From positions 42,710 through 106,709 of the forward strand of contig NZ_FOHO01000012.1 of the NCBI RefSeq assembly GCF_900111675.1: 64,000 nt of DNA, read 5' to 3'. Positions 41,196 through 50,423 of the stretch are shown piece by piece; the stretch's first letter is position 1, and every line of letters begins with the position of its first letter. This DNA is from Paracoccus homiensis (GTDB taxonomy: Bacteria; Pseudomonadota; Alphaproteobacteria; Rhodobacterales; Rhodobacteraceae). The position numbers and the translations under genes are program-made. The notes under the pieces are model-generated. The model did not search any database. It was not told where the DNA came from and saw nothing but the letters and a program-made list of their open reading frames with translations.

Positions 41196-41686
41196 CAAAT
41201 TCGATTTTGAAGATTGCCTCAACCGCCGGCCTAATCCTCGCGGCGAATGGCGCCGCCGCCGAGGTGACCCGCCACCCGATCCCCGATTCTGACTTCCCGA
41301 TCCTGCAGGCTGTCGAAGTGCCGGCCGATGCGACATTGGTTTACCTAAGCGGGACGGTGCCGATGGTTGTGGATGAGACTGCAGCGCAAGATTCACCGGA
41401 TCGGTTCGGAGATACTGCCGCTCAGACCGTCAGCACGCTTGAATCAATTGAAAGCAAGCTGTCCGCCCTGGACCTGACGATGGGGGATGTCATTAAGATG
41501 CAGGCCTATCTCGTCGCACCGGAGGGCGGTGAGGCGATGGATTTCTCCGGCTTCATGGAAGGCTATACGCAGTTCTTTGGAACCGAAGACCAACCGAACT
41601 TGCCGACGCGATCAGTTTTCGAGGTCGCGGGCCTTGCCAATCCTCTTTGGCTAGTTGAAATCGAGGTTGTAGCCGTGCGTCCCTAA
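41192..41686 (+). CDS. Exported RidA-family imine/enamine deaminase
   Basis: The 164-aa product is a RidA (YjgF/YER057c/UK114) domain with an added signal peptide (LKIASTAGLILAANGAAAEV). The catalytic Arg is R140 in NLPTRSVFEVAGL, and VEIEVVAV is near the end. RidA hydrolyses reactive imines to keto acids and ammonia. Export is unusual for the family and fits removal of the imine made by the periplasmic oxidase two genes upstream. Overlaps the cytochrome stop by 4 bases. Confidence 0.85.
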   Translation: MTNSILKIASTAGLILAANGAAAEVTRHPIPDSDFPILQAVEVPADATLVYLSGTVPMVVDETAAQDSPDRFGDTAAQTVSTLESIESKLSALDLTMGDVIKMQAYLVAPEGGEAMDFSGFMEGYTQFFGTEDQPNLPTRSVFEVAGLANPLWLVEIEVVAVRP

Positions 41687-41710
41687 CGGCCAGGCTTGGC
41701 GATACTTCAA

Positions 41711-41738
41711 GGCCCACTGGAGCTGTATCCGGTGGGCC
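41711..41738 (+). terminator. Hairpin after the RidA gene
   Basis: GGCCCACTGGA and TCCGGTGGGCC form an 11-bp stem (one T-G) around GCTGTA, followed by the weak tract ATCTATCTATA. Confidence 0.5.
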
Positions 41739-41917
41739 ATCTATCTATACCTAAACCCTCTGCCGCGTTACCCTTAACCATGTGCGGATAACGCAGAAGC
41801 TTGTCCAGCATTCCTTCACCCTGTGGCGCTTTCAAAGTGGCAGCCTTATGACTATTCTCTTGCGACTTGGGACGCCAAGCTGCGCTGAATCTTCACATCA
41901 ATCTCTCGGGTGAAATC

Positions 41918-43159
41918 ATGACCGATCATAAAGCTCTTGCCCGGCTTCAGAGCCACGAAGAATTTGTGGCCGGAACTCATGACTTCCAGGCTGACATCGA
42001 GAGATTGGCTGAGAGCGATCTTATCACCACTATTCTTGAAACCGTCATGCTCGCAACGAACATGCGCTTCGCTGCCATTGCACGTGTGACGGCCGATAGG
42101 TGGGTCGCTTGCCGCACCATTGACGACGTCCAGTTCGGTATCACAGAAGGTGATGAGATCGCCATCGAATCTACCTTTTGCCAGACGGTAAGGGAAACGT
42201 CAGAGATGATTATCTTTAATGATGCATCTACTGACCCTGAGTGCCGAGGCCACCCGATAGCCACATCTTTTGGTATAGTGAGCTATGCGTCGGTTCCCAT
42301 CTATCGCAGTGATGAGAGTTTTTTCGGAACCCTTTGCGCGATAGACATAGAGCCCAGAGACGTGAAAAGTCCCCGCGCCGTTGCCATGTTAAAAATGTTC
42401 TCCGATCTTATAGGACGCATTCTGGAAACCGAAGAACGGATAGAAGCTCAAGAGTATCAGATCGAGTACGAAAGAAATCTGGTCAATTTTCAAGAAGAGT
42501 TTGTAGCAATTCTTGGCCATGATTTGCGTAACCCTGTTGCAGCTTTCGGCGCAGGTATTCGACAGTTGGATAGAGAACCACTGACCAGCCACGGGCGCGA
42601 GCTTCTGATGCTCATGCGCGCGTCTGTACATCGAATGAACGAATTGGTTAGTAACATACTCCTTCACGCAAAATCTCGACTGGGTCACGGCATTGCCGTC
42701 TCGGCGATACCGGATGCGCCGCTCTTGCAGACTATTCAGCATGTGGTTGACGAAATTCGGATCACAGTTCCAGATAATGAAATCCTACTCGATATTGACT
42801 TGGAACATCCGGTCAGCTGTGATCCGGATCGAGTTGGGCAAGTTGTTTCTAACCTTTTATCTAACGCAGTTTCACACGGCACCCCTGGTGCGCAGGTTCG
42901 AATTATCGCGAAAAGTGCCGCCGAAGAACTCTACATAGAGGTAGAAAATTCAGGGCCTCCGATCCCATTAGAGATGCAGAAAGTTCTGTTTCAACCATTT
43001 CGTCGCGGAGTGGACAATAGCAAAGGTCTCGGTTTGGGTTTGCACATTTCATCTTCAATCGCGAAAGCACATGGCGGTCGGCTTACCGTCACGAGCGAAG
43101 GAGCAATTACAAAGTTTCGCCTTGAATTGCCGACACTTGGGCCTCCTAGTTCCACATGA
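41918..43159 (+). CDS. GAF-domain sensor histidine kinase
   Basis: The 413-aa soluble kinase has a GAF domain (about 30-170, with FCQTVRETSEMIIFNDASTD and ESFFGTLCAIDIEP) and an HisKA box FVAILGHDLRNP with phospho-acceptor H201. The ATPase part has N box QVVSNLLSNAVSHG and G box KGLGLGLHISSSIAKAHGG. There is no response regulator nearby, so its partner lies elsewhere. ATG 41918 is preferred to TTG 41867 because the extra 17 residues add no domain. Its G+C content is visibly lower than that of its neighbours. Confidence 0.88.
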   Translation: MTDHKALARLQSHEEFVAGTHDFQADIERLAESDLITTILETVMLATNMRFAAIARVTADRWVACRTIDDVQFGITEGDEIAIESTFCQTVRETSEMIIFNDASTDPECRGHPIATSFGIVSYASVPIYRSDESFFGTLCAIDIEPRDVKSPRAVAMLKMFSDLIGRILETEERIEAQEYQIEYERNLVNFQEEFVAILGHDLRNPVAAFGAGIRQLDREPLTSHGRELLMLMRASVHRMNELVSNILLHAKSRLGHGIAVSAIPDAPLLQTIQHVVDEIRITVPDNEILLDIDLEHPVSCDPDRVGQVVSNLLSNAVSHGTPGAQVRIIAKSAAEELYIEVENSGPPIPLEMQKVLFQPFRRGVDNSKGLGLGLHISSSIAKAHGGRLTVTSEGAITKFRLELPTLGPPSST

Positions 43160-43577
43160 CTGCTCTGTTGGAGACTAGCAGCTGTGACATCTCTCAAGCT
43201 GAATTGGCCATGGGACACTTGTGTTGAGGATGACGCTTGCGGTTGTGATCAGCCTGCGTGCGATAGCGATAATGATTAGCTTGTGGGGTTTGCCGCGTAT
43301 ATCGAGGGCCTGTGCGACTGGCTTCAGAACGGGGTAGTGACACGCTGTAGGCGCTGCGGCCTGGAACAGGACATGTCTCAGTGCGCGCCTTCTTCCGGCG
43401 ATTGCCCTCTCGCCCCGCATTGCACCGCTTTTACGCTGTCCCTTTTCCTTCCTGAGGACGCCAAAGGTGAGGGGCCGAGACATCTGACCATAGTAGCGGC
43501 TTTTACTTGGCTGGAACGGGAACCTATTCGTGCGGTCCCTCGTTGAGCAAAGAGATCAACCAGATGGTCGCCCTATC
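43160..43577. other. Intergenic stretch, nothing recognised
   Basis: About 400 bases between the kinase and the small exported protein; open frames lack domains or ribosome sites. If the next gene starts at GTG 43530, the stretch is 48 bases shorter. Confidence 0.45.
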
Positions 43578-44039
43578 GTGAAAAGCTCCCATTTACGTTT
43601 AATCTCGCCCTTTCTCTCGCGGGTCGTTCTCTTGGTAGCGATTTCGTCCTTACCAACGGCATGCAAGGTTCCTGCAGATCCTGAAAGCACGACGCAAGAA
43701 GTTACTCGTAGCACACTGAAAGTCGGTGCGCTGATAAATCCGCTCGACGATGTGGAAACCCGCGCCGTCGCACGGGTTGCAGACGCCTTGCAGGCCAATG
43801 TTGATTTGGTGGCTGGCGATCCGCATAGTCTCTTTGCGCTTTTGGAGAAGGGAGAGCTTCATCTCATAGCCGGACGGATACCGTCCAACACGCCCTTCGC
43901 CTCGGACGTTGGGTTAACGGATCCGATAGGGCAGGTCACTGTCGGCGATGACACCGAAGATCGGGTACTCGCGATCCGCAGGGGCGAAAATCGGTTCCTG
44001 ACGACAGCCAATCGTGCCATACGGGCAATTTCACGATGA
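43578..44039 (+). CDS. Exported protein coupled to the CDF transporter
   Basis: From the GTG at 43578 the product (153 aa) has a basic start, a hydrophobic segment (ISPFLSRVVLLVAISSLPTA) and a Cys after it that may or may not be a lipobox. A part resembling a fragment of a solute-binding fold follows (LKVGALINPLDDVETRAVAR; DLVAGDPHSLFALLEKGELH; LIAGRIPSNTPFASDVGLTD). A start at 43530 is possible. The stop overlaps the CDF gene (ATGA), so it may present a metal or sense substrate for that transporter. No firm family. Confidence 0.6.
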   Translation: MKSSHLRLISPFLSRVVLLVAISSLPTACKVPADPESTTQEVTRSTLKVGALINPLDDVETRAVARVADALQANVDLVAGDPHSLFALLEKGELHLIAGRIPSNTPFASDVGLTDPIGQVTVGDDTEDRVLAIRRGENRFLTTANRAIRAISR

Positions 44040-44989
44040 TCGGCGAAACGCCTGACCGCATCACCCGAAAGCTGCGCCGCGCAGAGCGGTTGGAATGGTG
44101 GTCAATCTTCTGGATGCTAACCATCATCGCGGTGATGTATTTCGCCATGGGCTCAAGTCAGGCGATGAAGTCTGCCTGGATCGAGGATACGCTAAGCCTG
44201 TTGCCCCCTGCCTTGTTCCTACTCGCCCGCAGGTTCGAGGACAAGCCAGCAACAGCCAAGTATCCCTTCGGCTTTTACCGGGTCGGTTCGCTCGCCTTCC
44301 TTCTAGCGGCAGGCGCGCTGACGGCAATGGGTGGATTTCTGCTTTATGATGCTGGTCGCGCACTCATTCTGCAAGAACATCCCACCATTGGAAACGTGGT
44401 AATTCTGGGGTGGGACGTGTGGCTTGGCTGGCTGATGGTGGCGGCATTGATCTATTCGGTGATCCCTCCGGTGATACTCGGGCGGATGAAGAAACCGCTG
44501 GCGCGCGATACGATGGACAAAATTCTTTACACGGATGCGGATATGAATGCTGCCGACTGGAAGACGGGCCTGGCCGGAATCGCGGGGATTATCGGCATCG
44601 GATTCGGCTTCTGGTGGGCTGATGCGGCAGCAGCAGGTCTTATTTCCTTTGACATCTTGCGCGACGGGCTGCGCAACCTGCGCATCGCCGTTGCCGAATT
44701 GCTGGACGGTGCCCCTAGAGAGCTGACGTCGCCCGATATTCACCCGGTTGTCAAAACGGTTTCCGAAGCGCTGCGCAGGCGGTTTCCGGGTCATGACGTA
44801 CAGGTGCGGGAAACCGGCCGTTACATTCGTGCCAATGTGGTTCCGGCCAAAGGTGCGGAATTGGAGTGCTGGCAAGCCCGCGTGTGGATCGGGCAGGATG
44901 AGGCGTGGCGACTGCGCGACATCAATCAAGAGGTGCGGGATCTACCTGCACCGGCGGGCGACCCACCAGAAAAGCGAGGGTGCCAGTAG
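44036..44989 (+). CDS. Cation diffusion facilitator (CDF)-like transporter
   Basis: The 317-aa product has five or six membrane helices (about 22-40, 48-60, 78-98, 112-130, 185-205) and a soluble C-terminal domain (SPDIHPVVKTVSEALRRRFP...). Acidic residues WIEDTLS in helix 2 and TDADMNAADWKTG in helix 5 stand where CDF proteins carry metal ligands, although the usual HxxxD pattern is altered, so metal selectivity is uncertain. It would export a divalent cation in exchange for protons. Convergent with the antiporter gene 21 bases further on. Confidence 0.75.
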   Translation: MIGETPDRITRKLRRAERLEWWSIFWMLTIIAVMYFAMGSSQAMKSAWIEDTLSLLPPALFLLARRFEDKPATAKYPFGFYRVGSLAFLLAAGALTAMGGFLLYDAGRALILQEHPTIGNVVILGWDVWLGWLMVAALIYSVIPPVILGRMKKPLARDTMDKILYTDADMNAADWKTGLAGIAGIIGIGFGFWWADAAAAGLISFDILRDGLRNLRIAVAELLDGAPRELTSPDIHPVVKTVSEALRRRFPGHDVQVRETGRYIRANVVPAKGAELECWQARVWIGQDEAWRLRDINQEVRDLPAPAGDPPEKRGCQ

Positions 44990-45010
44990 AACACCGCCGC
45001 GTGACAGGCA

Positions 45011-46252
45011 TCAACGTCCGATGCGTTTCATCGCCCAGCCTACCGAGAACCCATGCAGGATGGTGGAAAGCAGGATTGTCAGCGCAGTGATCACCCACAG
45101 ATCGGGCAGATTGGCAAACTGGGCGTGTCCGCTTGCATAGGCCAAATAGTAAATCGACCCGATACCCCTCACACCGTAGACGGCTACAAGAGTCCGATCG
45201 GAATTCGCCATTTCGCTTCCCGAAAGGGAAAGCCAGCCCGCCAGTGGCCGCAAACATAAGATCAACAGTACTGCCAACGCGATGTGATGCCAGCCCAGAT
45301 TTGTAGTTAGGACAGGCAGCACGCCACCCAAGGCAATGAGCAGAAGTGCTGTCAGCGCGTGTTCAATGGATTCCGAGAAATCGTGCAGGTGCCGGTGGTA
45401 GTCGTGCTCGGTCTCAATCCGGCGCAACGACAGGCCCATTGCTGTCACCGCGATAAAGCCGTAACCCTCGACGAGTTCGGTTGAGCCATAGCACAGGAAC
45501 ACTCCGGCAATTGCTATCACGCCCGATCCGGTATCGGCCAACCGGGTTTCGCGTGGCCAATTAAAGATGATCTGGCCCAACAACCAGCCTCCGGTCCAGC
45601 CCATGATTGCACCAACACCGATACGCCAGATCACGGCTTCCAAAAGCCATCGCAGGCCCCATTCCCCGGGCATCAAACCTTGCGCGATGATCAGCAATCC
45701 CAAGTAGACGAACGGAAAGGCCAACCCATCGTTCAGTGCCGCCTCGGTCGTCAACGCAAAACGGACGGGGTGTTCACCGCCTTCATGCGGCGGCGCGATC
45801 TGCACATCAGCGGCGAGCACCGGATCGGTGGGCGCAAGCACCGCCGCTAGCAGGACGGCCCCGCCTGCCGTCAGTCCGCCCAGTATAACACCCAGTATCG
45901 CTATCAATATAACTGTCAGCGGCATGGCGAACAGAAGCAGACGAAGGGTCGGTCCCCATTTGCTGGCCGGCCCAAGGCTGTCCACACGCATCCCCGCGGC
46001 GAAAAGGGCCACGATCACGGTGATTTCTGCCATAACCTCCCACACCAACGGTGCATGACGCGGGTCGGGCGGAGTGGGCAGATCCGGTATCGCAAGCACG
46101 GCAAAGGCGCCAAAGAGGATCATCAGCGGTGCCGCTGCCGGTTCACGGGAAGAAACCAGCCGCGGAAGCCACCGTGCCAGGATCACGATGATCCCGACGA
46201 TTGCCAATGAGAGGTGATAGCCGCTGAACTCGAAAAAGGCTTCGGCATTCAT
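45011..46252 (-). CDS. CPA1-type cation:proton antiporter
   Basis: The 413-aa product has about 11-12 membrane helices and the family signatures LAAVLAPTDPVLAADV and EAALNDGLAFPFVYLGL (the Asp of the ion site is in NDG). Near the end is VYGVRGIGSIYYLAYA. It exchanges Na+ or K+ for protons across the inner membrane. It is 1 base from the DUF421 gene upstream, so the two form an operon with salt/pH functions. Confidence 0.88.
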   Translation of the reverse strand: MNAEAFFEFSGYHLSLAIVGIIVILARWLPRLVSSREPAAAPLMILFGAFAVLAIPDLPTPPDPRHAPLVWEVMAEITVIVALFAAGMRVDSLGPASKWGPTLRLLLFAMPLTVILIAILGVILGGLTAGGAVLLAAVLAPTDPVLAADVQIAPPHEGGEHPVRFALTTEAALNDGLAFPFVYLGLLIIAQGLMPGEWGLRWLLEAVIWRIGVGAIMGWTGGWLLGQIIFNWPRETRLADTGSGVIAIAGVFLCYGSTELVEGYGFIAVTAMGLSLRRIETEHDYHRHLHDFSESIEHALTALLLIALGGVLPVLTTNLGWHHIALAVLLILCLRPLAGWLSLSGSEMANSDRTLVAVYGVRGIGSIYYLAYASGHAQFANLPDLWVITALTILLSTILHGFSVGWAMKRIGR

Positions 46253-46253
46253 T

Positions 46254-46769
46254 TTAGGTGTTCCCCACGCCTTTTAACAGCACCTCGTCTATGCGATCAC
46301 CGTGCAAGACCGAGATATTGCCTGTCGTCTCCAGCACGACGGCTCGGATCGAAGACAGGTCTAGAGCGTTTGCTTCGCGCAGCTTTGCGATCAGGTCCTC
46401 CTCGGCCACGCGGGTGGCGCGCAGGGCGTCACGCAAGATCACCCCGTCCTTCATCAGCAGGACCGGCGTATTCTGCACCAAGCGGTCAATTTGCTGCGAC
46501 CAGCGCCGCAGCCGGGACATCGAGTATTGCACAGCAAACAGGCTTGCCATCGCCGTGAGCGTTTGCACAAAGCCTGACCATTGCTGCGATTGCGAGACGT
46601 TGGCCAGAAGCGAACCCATGGCGATCGTCATGACGAAATCGAAATTCGTCATCTTCGAGAAGGATCGCAGACCGACGATGCGGACTAGCAGGATGATCCA
46701 CGAGATGCCGAGCGCACTCAGCAATGCCCCCTTGATGATGGCGTCGAGGAAAGGTTCGTCAACGAACAT
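46254..46769 (-). CDS. DUF421/YetF-like membrane protein
   Basis: The 171-aa product has three membrane helices (about 10-32, 38-55, 62-80, with RIVGLRSFSKMTNFDFVMTI) and the DUF421 cytosolic domain LVQNTPVLLMKDGVILRDAL, then RVAEEDLIAKLREANALDLS and RAVVLETTGNISVL. The role of the family is unknown, with links to stress and spore membranes. AAAGGAACAAACCC is upstream. Confidence 0.85.
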   Translation of the reverse strand: MFVDEPFLDAIIKGALLSALGISWIILLVRIVGLRSFSKMTNFDFVMTIAMGSLLANVSQSQQWSGFVQTLTAMASLFAVQYSMSRLRRWSQQIDRLVQNTPVLLMKDGVILRDALRATRVAEEDLIAKLREANALDLSSIRAVVLETTGNISVLHGDRIDEVLLKGVGNT

Positions 46770-46796
46770 GGGTTTGTTCCTTTCAGAAGAAAGACG

Positions 46797-47474
46797 TTAT
46801 TGCTCCAATTCCATCTCCAGCTCACGCTTCAAACGACATCGCCCCCACCAAGACCTGATCTGCGTGGCATAAACCGTCTTCGGGCGTATCCGGCATTTGC
46901 CTGCGTCAAATGTGATGCAGAACTGTCTTTTAGCGGCGACAACCGCAGAACTGGCCGCCGAGATGGCAGCAACCTTCAGTTCTACTCGGCTTACACCGTC
47001 AGCCTGTAGATCATCGGAGGTATTTCGCTGCGCCCGCTGCAAAAGGTCGTCGAAGCTGCCAATATCGACAAATTCCCCGCTTTTCAAAGGTCCTTGGGAA
47101 GTAGTGGCAACCGGATTCTTCACTTCCTCTTTTGCAATCTCTGTCCGGTCGGCGACAGAGGTCTCCCGTTCGCCATACGGGGTCCGTAACGTGAGGAGAA
47201 TTTCCAAGATATAGATCGGCTCGAAACCAAGATTGCTGATGAACAAGCGCCCATCAAGGCTGCGACTACCGCCAAGATGAATCAATATCTCGGTGCGCCG
47301 CTGACGGCGCACACCCGAAACAAGGACTTGCAGGTATACAAACCAGACCAGAGCCGTAACGATTCCCACCGCAGCTTGAACCAGACCGGCATTTTCCACC
47401 AACCACATCCATATGAATAGATCCTCCGGAGAAATAGCGTCGCTCCTTTGCGTCTTCGGCGATATCGGCACCAT
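46797..47474 (-). CDS. Hypothetical membrane-anchored protein (225 aa)
   Basis: From ATG 47474 the chain starts MVPISPKTQRSDAISPEDLF and has one membrane helix (WLVENAGLVQAAVGIVTALV, WFVYLQVLV). A soluble domain that looks beta-sandwich-like follows (TEILIHLGGSRSLDGRLFIS; NLGFEPIYILEILLTLRTPY) and ends with a Lys/Arg-rich tail. A start at 47558 is possible but adds residues without domain character. It is upstream of the DUF421/antiporter pair on the same strand. No family recognised. Confidence 0.65.
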   Translation of the reverse strand: MVPISPKTQRSDAISPEDLFIWMWLVENAGLVQAAVGIVTALVWFVYLQVLVSGVRRQRRTEILIHLGGSRSLDGRLFISNLGFEPIYILEILLTLRTPYGERETSVADRTEIAKEEVKNPVATTSQGPLKSGEFVDIGSFDDLLQRAQRNTSDDLQADGVSRVELKVAAISAASSAVVAAKRQFCITFDAGKCRIRPKTVYATQIRSWWGRCRLKRELEMELEQ

Positions 47475-47573
47475 AAATGCGCCTGCGATGCTTCGCCTCA
47501 ATACATATTGAATGTGCGGCTCCCTAAAGCTGTTAACCAAACTTACGGCAACCTTCATGGAGCACGTTGGAAA

Positions 47574-48017
47574 ATGATTGATTTCAGCGAATTCATCCTG
47601 CGCGTCCTCTTCGCAGGAGGGGGCGGGCTGGTCGTCGGGCTGGACCGTGAGATCAAGGGAAAACCGCTCGGAGCTGGGACCTACGTGCTCGTCTCGATCG
47701 CCTCGGCAGCGCTTATGGTCGTCACGCTAAACTTTGCGCTGAGCGGCGTGTCGGAGCATGGGGCCATGACCGTCGATCCGACACGCCTCATACAGGGTAT
47801 CGTGGGCGGTATCGGTTTTCTTGGTGCCGGCGCGATCATGTCGCCGGGCGATAACGGTCGCCTCAAGGGCATCCGTAGCGGAGCGGCCATCTGGGCCGTG
47901 GGCTCGATCGGAATTGCCTGCGGTCTCGGCTATCTTAAAGAAGCAGCTTTCATTTCGGTGTTGGTTTTCGTGGTTCTCAACATCTTCGATTGGCTGCATA
48001 TTCGAGGTCAGGAATAG
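47574..48017 (+). CDS. MgtC/SapB-family membrane protein
   Basis: The 147-aa product has four to five helices and MgtC signatures: LFAGGGGLVVGLDREIKGKP, GIVGGIGFLGAGAIM and IRSGAAIWAVGSIGIACGLG. MgtC proteins help survival at low Mg2+ or in macrophages; here it is the N-terminal membrane domain only, without the cytosolic part of Salmonella MgtC. It is 10 bases upstream of the Crp/Fnr regulator. Confidence 0.88.
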   Translation: MIDFSEFILRVLFAGGGGLVVGLDREIKGKPLGAGTYVLVSIASAALMVVTLNFALSGVSEHGAMTVDPTRLIQGIVGGIGFLGAGAIMSPGDNGRLKGIRSGAAIWAVGSIGIACGLGYLKEAAFISVLVFVVLNIFDWLHIRGQE

Positions 48018-48027
48018 GAGCTCTGTC

Positions 48028-48765
48028 GTGCCCGAAGCATCCAGTTGCCTGGTTACCAAACTATCTCACTACATGCCGCTGTCCGATCTGGACAAAGAGC
48101 GGCTTGCGAGGCTGGAAAAGTCCGAGCGCTCCTTCCCTGCGGGACAGGAGATATATCAGGGGGGTGACGAGAATAGGAACCTCTATGTGGTCAAGCACGG
48201 CTGGGCTTTCAGCTATACGGATCTGCCCGATGGTCGGCGCCAAATTGTCAAGATTCATCACCCCGGCGACATCGTCGGTTTTCCCGATGTCGCGCTCAAA
48301 CACTCGACCACGACTCTGCGCACGGTTGAGAGCGTGTGCCTGTGCCCATTCCCGAAATCCTCTCTCGACGAAATCCTGCGGAAATCGCCACGGCTTTCGG
48401 CGCTGCTCATCTCGATCGCGCTGAGGGATCATGTGGTGCTGATCGACGTGCTGCGCGCCATGGGCCGGATGAGTGCGCAAGAACGGATCAGCTATATGCT
48501 GCTCGACCTGCTGGCGCGCCTGCGCATCACCAACCGCAGCATGACCGATACCTTTCGCCTGCCGATGACCCAGAGCCAGATCGCAGACTATCTGGGGCTG
48601 ACTAACGTCTATATCAGCAAGACCTTCCTCCGCCTTGAGCGCGAAGGTTTCATCCAGCGCGATCATGATCAGGTCCGCGTCCTGAAAGAGCGCGAGATGA
48701 TCGAGCTTACGGATTTCCACGATCGCTATGCCGAGATGGATACCTCCTGGTTTCCACAAGACTGA
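48028..48765 (+). CDS. Crp/Fnr-family transcription regulator
   Basis: The 245-aa product starts with GTG after AGGAGCTCTGTC. It has a cyclic-nucleotide-binding-like beta roll (SFPAGQEIYQGGDENRNLYV, GDIVGFPDVALKHSTTTLR) and a C-terminal winged helix MTQSQIADYLGLTNVYISKT. There is no N-terminal Cys cluster for an FeS centre, so it is more like the oxygen-insensitive 'Crp/Fnr' regulators of alphaproteobacteria. It may control the operon that begins at 48960 or the MgtC gene. Bases 48766-48959 hold only a short CTTTCAA/TTGAAAG dyad. Confidence 0.88.
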   Translation: MPEASSCLVTKLSHYMPLSDLDKERLARLEKSERSFPAGQEIYQGGDENRNLYVVKHGWAFSYTDLPDGRRQIVKIHHPGDIVGFPDVALKHSTTTLRTVESVCLCPFPKSSLDEILRKSPRLSALLISIALRDHVVLIDVLRAMGRMSAQERISYMLLDLLARLRITNRSMTDTFRLPMTQSQIADYLGLTNVYISKTFLRLEREGFIQRDHDQVRVLKEREMIELTDFHDRYAEMDTSWFPQD

Positions 48766-48959
48766 TCAAACGGCCTTTCAATCCAGTTGAAAGCCGGACC
48801 TCGTCTTCTCAGGCAGGCTTGTGCTGCGTCTGAGTGCGAAATGCGTCTGCACGTGGGAACTAAAGGGCACCAGAAGTGTTGCCAAGCGGGTTACTAATAA
48901 TTCTGTAAGCTGCTGATTTCTGTAAGAGAATAACTCATTTTAACGCCTGGGGGTGAACG

Positions 48960-50423
48960 GTGGAGCTACGGCTTTTCATAGCTTTGAGCATGCTTGTCCT
49001 TGCCGCAGCGATTCCGGTGATTGGCGCCGCGATCTGCTGTGCCGTTATCGCAATTCAGGTCGCCCTCTTAGCGCTTCGGCCATTAGGCGCCTGTCTGTCC
49101 GTTCATCCCTCTCCTGTGCCGCGGGATCCTGCCACTCCCTGGTTTTCGGTTCACATCGCCACCCATTGCGAACCGCCCCGCATGGTTATCGCCACGCTGC
49201 GCGCCCTGCTGGATCAGCAGTGGCCGACAGAAGGTTACGAAATCATCGTGATGGACAACAACACTGCCAATCCCGCGCTTTGGAAGCCCGTAGAACGGTT
49301 CTGCGCCACCCATTCCGGCCGGATCAGGTTCCTGCACCGAACCGGCGTGAAAGGTGCCAAGGCCGGGGCGCTCAACATTGCGCTTGCACATACTGACACG
49401 CGCACCACCCATATCGTGACCGTGGATGCCGACTACGTTGTCGCGCCCGATTTCCTGAAGCGCGCTGCCATCGCGCTGCGGCGGACGGGCGCGGATTACG
49501 TCCAGTTTCCTCAATCCTACACGGGCACCGCTCTCGTAGCGCCGGGCGTGGATGCCGAGCTTGAGGAATATTTCCGTACTAACGCCGCTAGTGCCGACGA
49601 CGCCGAAGCTGTGCTTCTGACCGGCACGCTTTGCGTGATCTCGCGGGCGGCCCTTGTTGCCGCGGGCGGATGGACAGGCGCGGCCACGACAGAGGATGCG
49701 GAACTGGGCGTGCGGCTTTGCAATGCTGGCTTCTCTGGCCGTTTCATCAATCAGGTGGTCGGCAAGGGACTGCTGCCGCTGTCGCTGTGCGACCTTGAAA
49801 AACAGCGCTATCGATGGTGCAGCGGCAATGTCCAGACGCTGACGCGCCATTCCGCCATCGTCTTCGGCCTTGCCAGTTCGCTTACGCTGGCCAAGCGGAT
49901 AGCGATCTTGTCCCAGCTCACCGCTTGGGTCAACCTGGCGATGGTACCCTTCCTACTCCTGAGCGCGTGGCTGCTGACCGGACAGGATCACACGATTCCA
50001 GCGACGCTGGCAGGCGGCGCCATCGTCCTAAGTCTTTGTGACATAATCATCCGCGTTTTAGCGCGGGCCTGGCGGGACCGGTTGAATCCGGGGATCGCGT
50101 TAAGCGCCCTTGCCTGCCGCATTGCCTTGGCCCCACAATCGGCTAAGGCGACGTTTGATGCACTGACCGGCTGTCGGCTAAAATTCATCGTGACCGACAA
50201 GACCGGCAGCAGAGGCCCCACTGTGAGCGCGCTGTCTCCCTGCACACTGCTGATCTTCATCATCGGCGTTCTGTTGCTTGCTATCGGGCAACCGACGGAT
50301 CCGATCGTCCTTGCTGCGGTTTCGGCAGTGACGCTGCCGCTTCCGGCGGCAGTTCTCACCGGCAACAGCTTGCGCGCCTATCGCGATGCTGTGAAAGCGC
50401 AAACACATGAGGCTATGGCATGA
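48960..50423 (+). CDS. Membrane glycosyltransferase family 2 (cellulose-synthase-like)
   Basis: The 487-aa product has an N-terminal membrane pair (4-40), a GT2 catalytic domain with VMDNNT, VTVDADYVV and TTEDAELGVRLC, and the processive-type motif EKQRYRWCSG (QxxRW). Four more membrane helices follow (about 325-480). It would polymerise or transfer sugars at the inner membrane. GTG start with CTGGGGGTGAACG before it. First gene of a seven-gene overlapping operon. Confidence 0.85.
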   Translation: MELRLFIALSMLVLAAAIPVIGAAICCAVIAIQVALLALRPLGACLSVHPSPVPRDPATPWFSVHIATHCEPPRMVIATLRALLDQQWPTEGYEIIVMDNNTANPALWKPVERFCATHSGRIRFLHRTGVKGAKAGALNIALAHTDTRTTHIVTVDADYVVAPDFLKRAAIALRRTGADYVQFPQSYTGTALVAPGVDAELEEYFRTNAASADDAEAVLLTGTLCVISRAALVAAGGWTGAATTEDAELGVRLCNAGFSGRFINQVVGKGLLPLSLCDLEKQRYRWCSGNVQTLTRHSAIVFGLASSLTLAKRIAILSQLTAWVNLAMVPFLLLSAWLLTGQDHTIPATLAGGAIVLSLCDIIIRVLARAWRDRLNPGIALSALACRIALAPQSAKATFDALTGCRLKFIVTDKTGSRGPTVSALSPCTLLIFIIGVLLLAIGQPTDPIVLAAVSAVTLPLPAAVLTGNSLRAYRDAVKAQTHEAMA

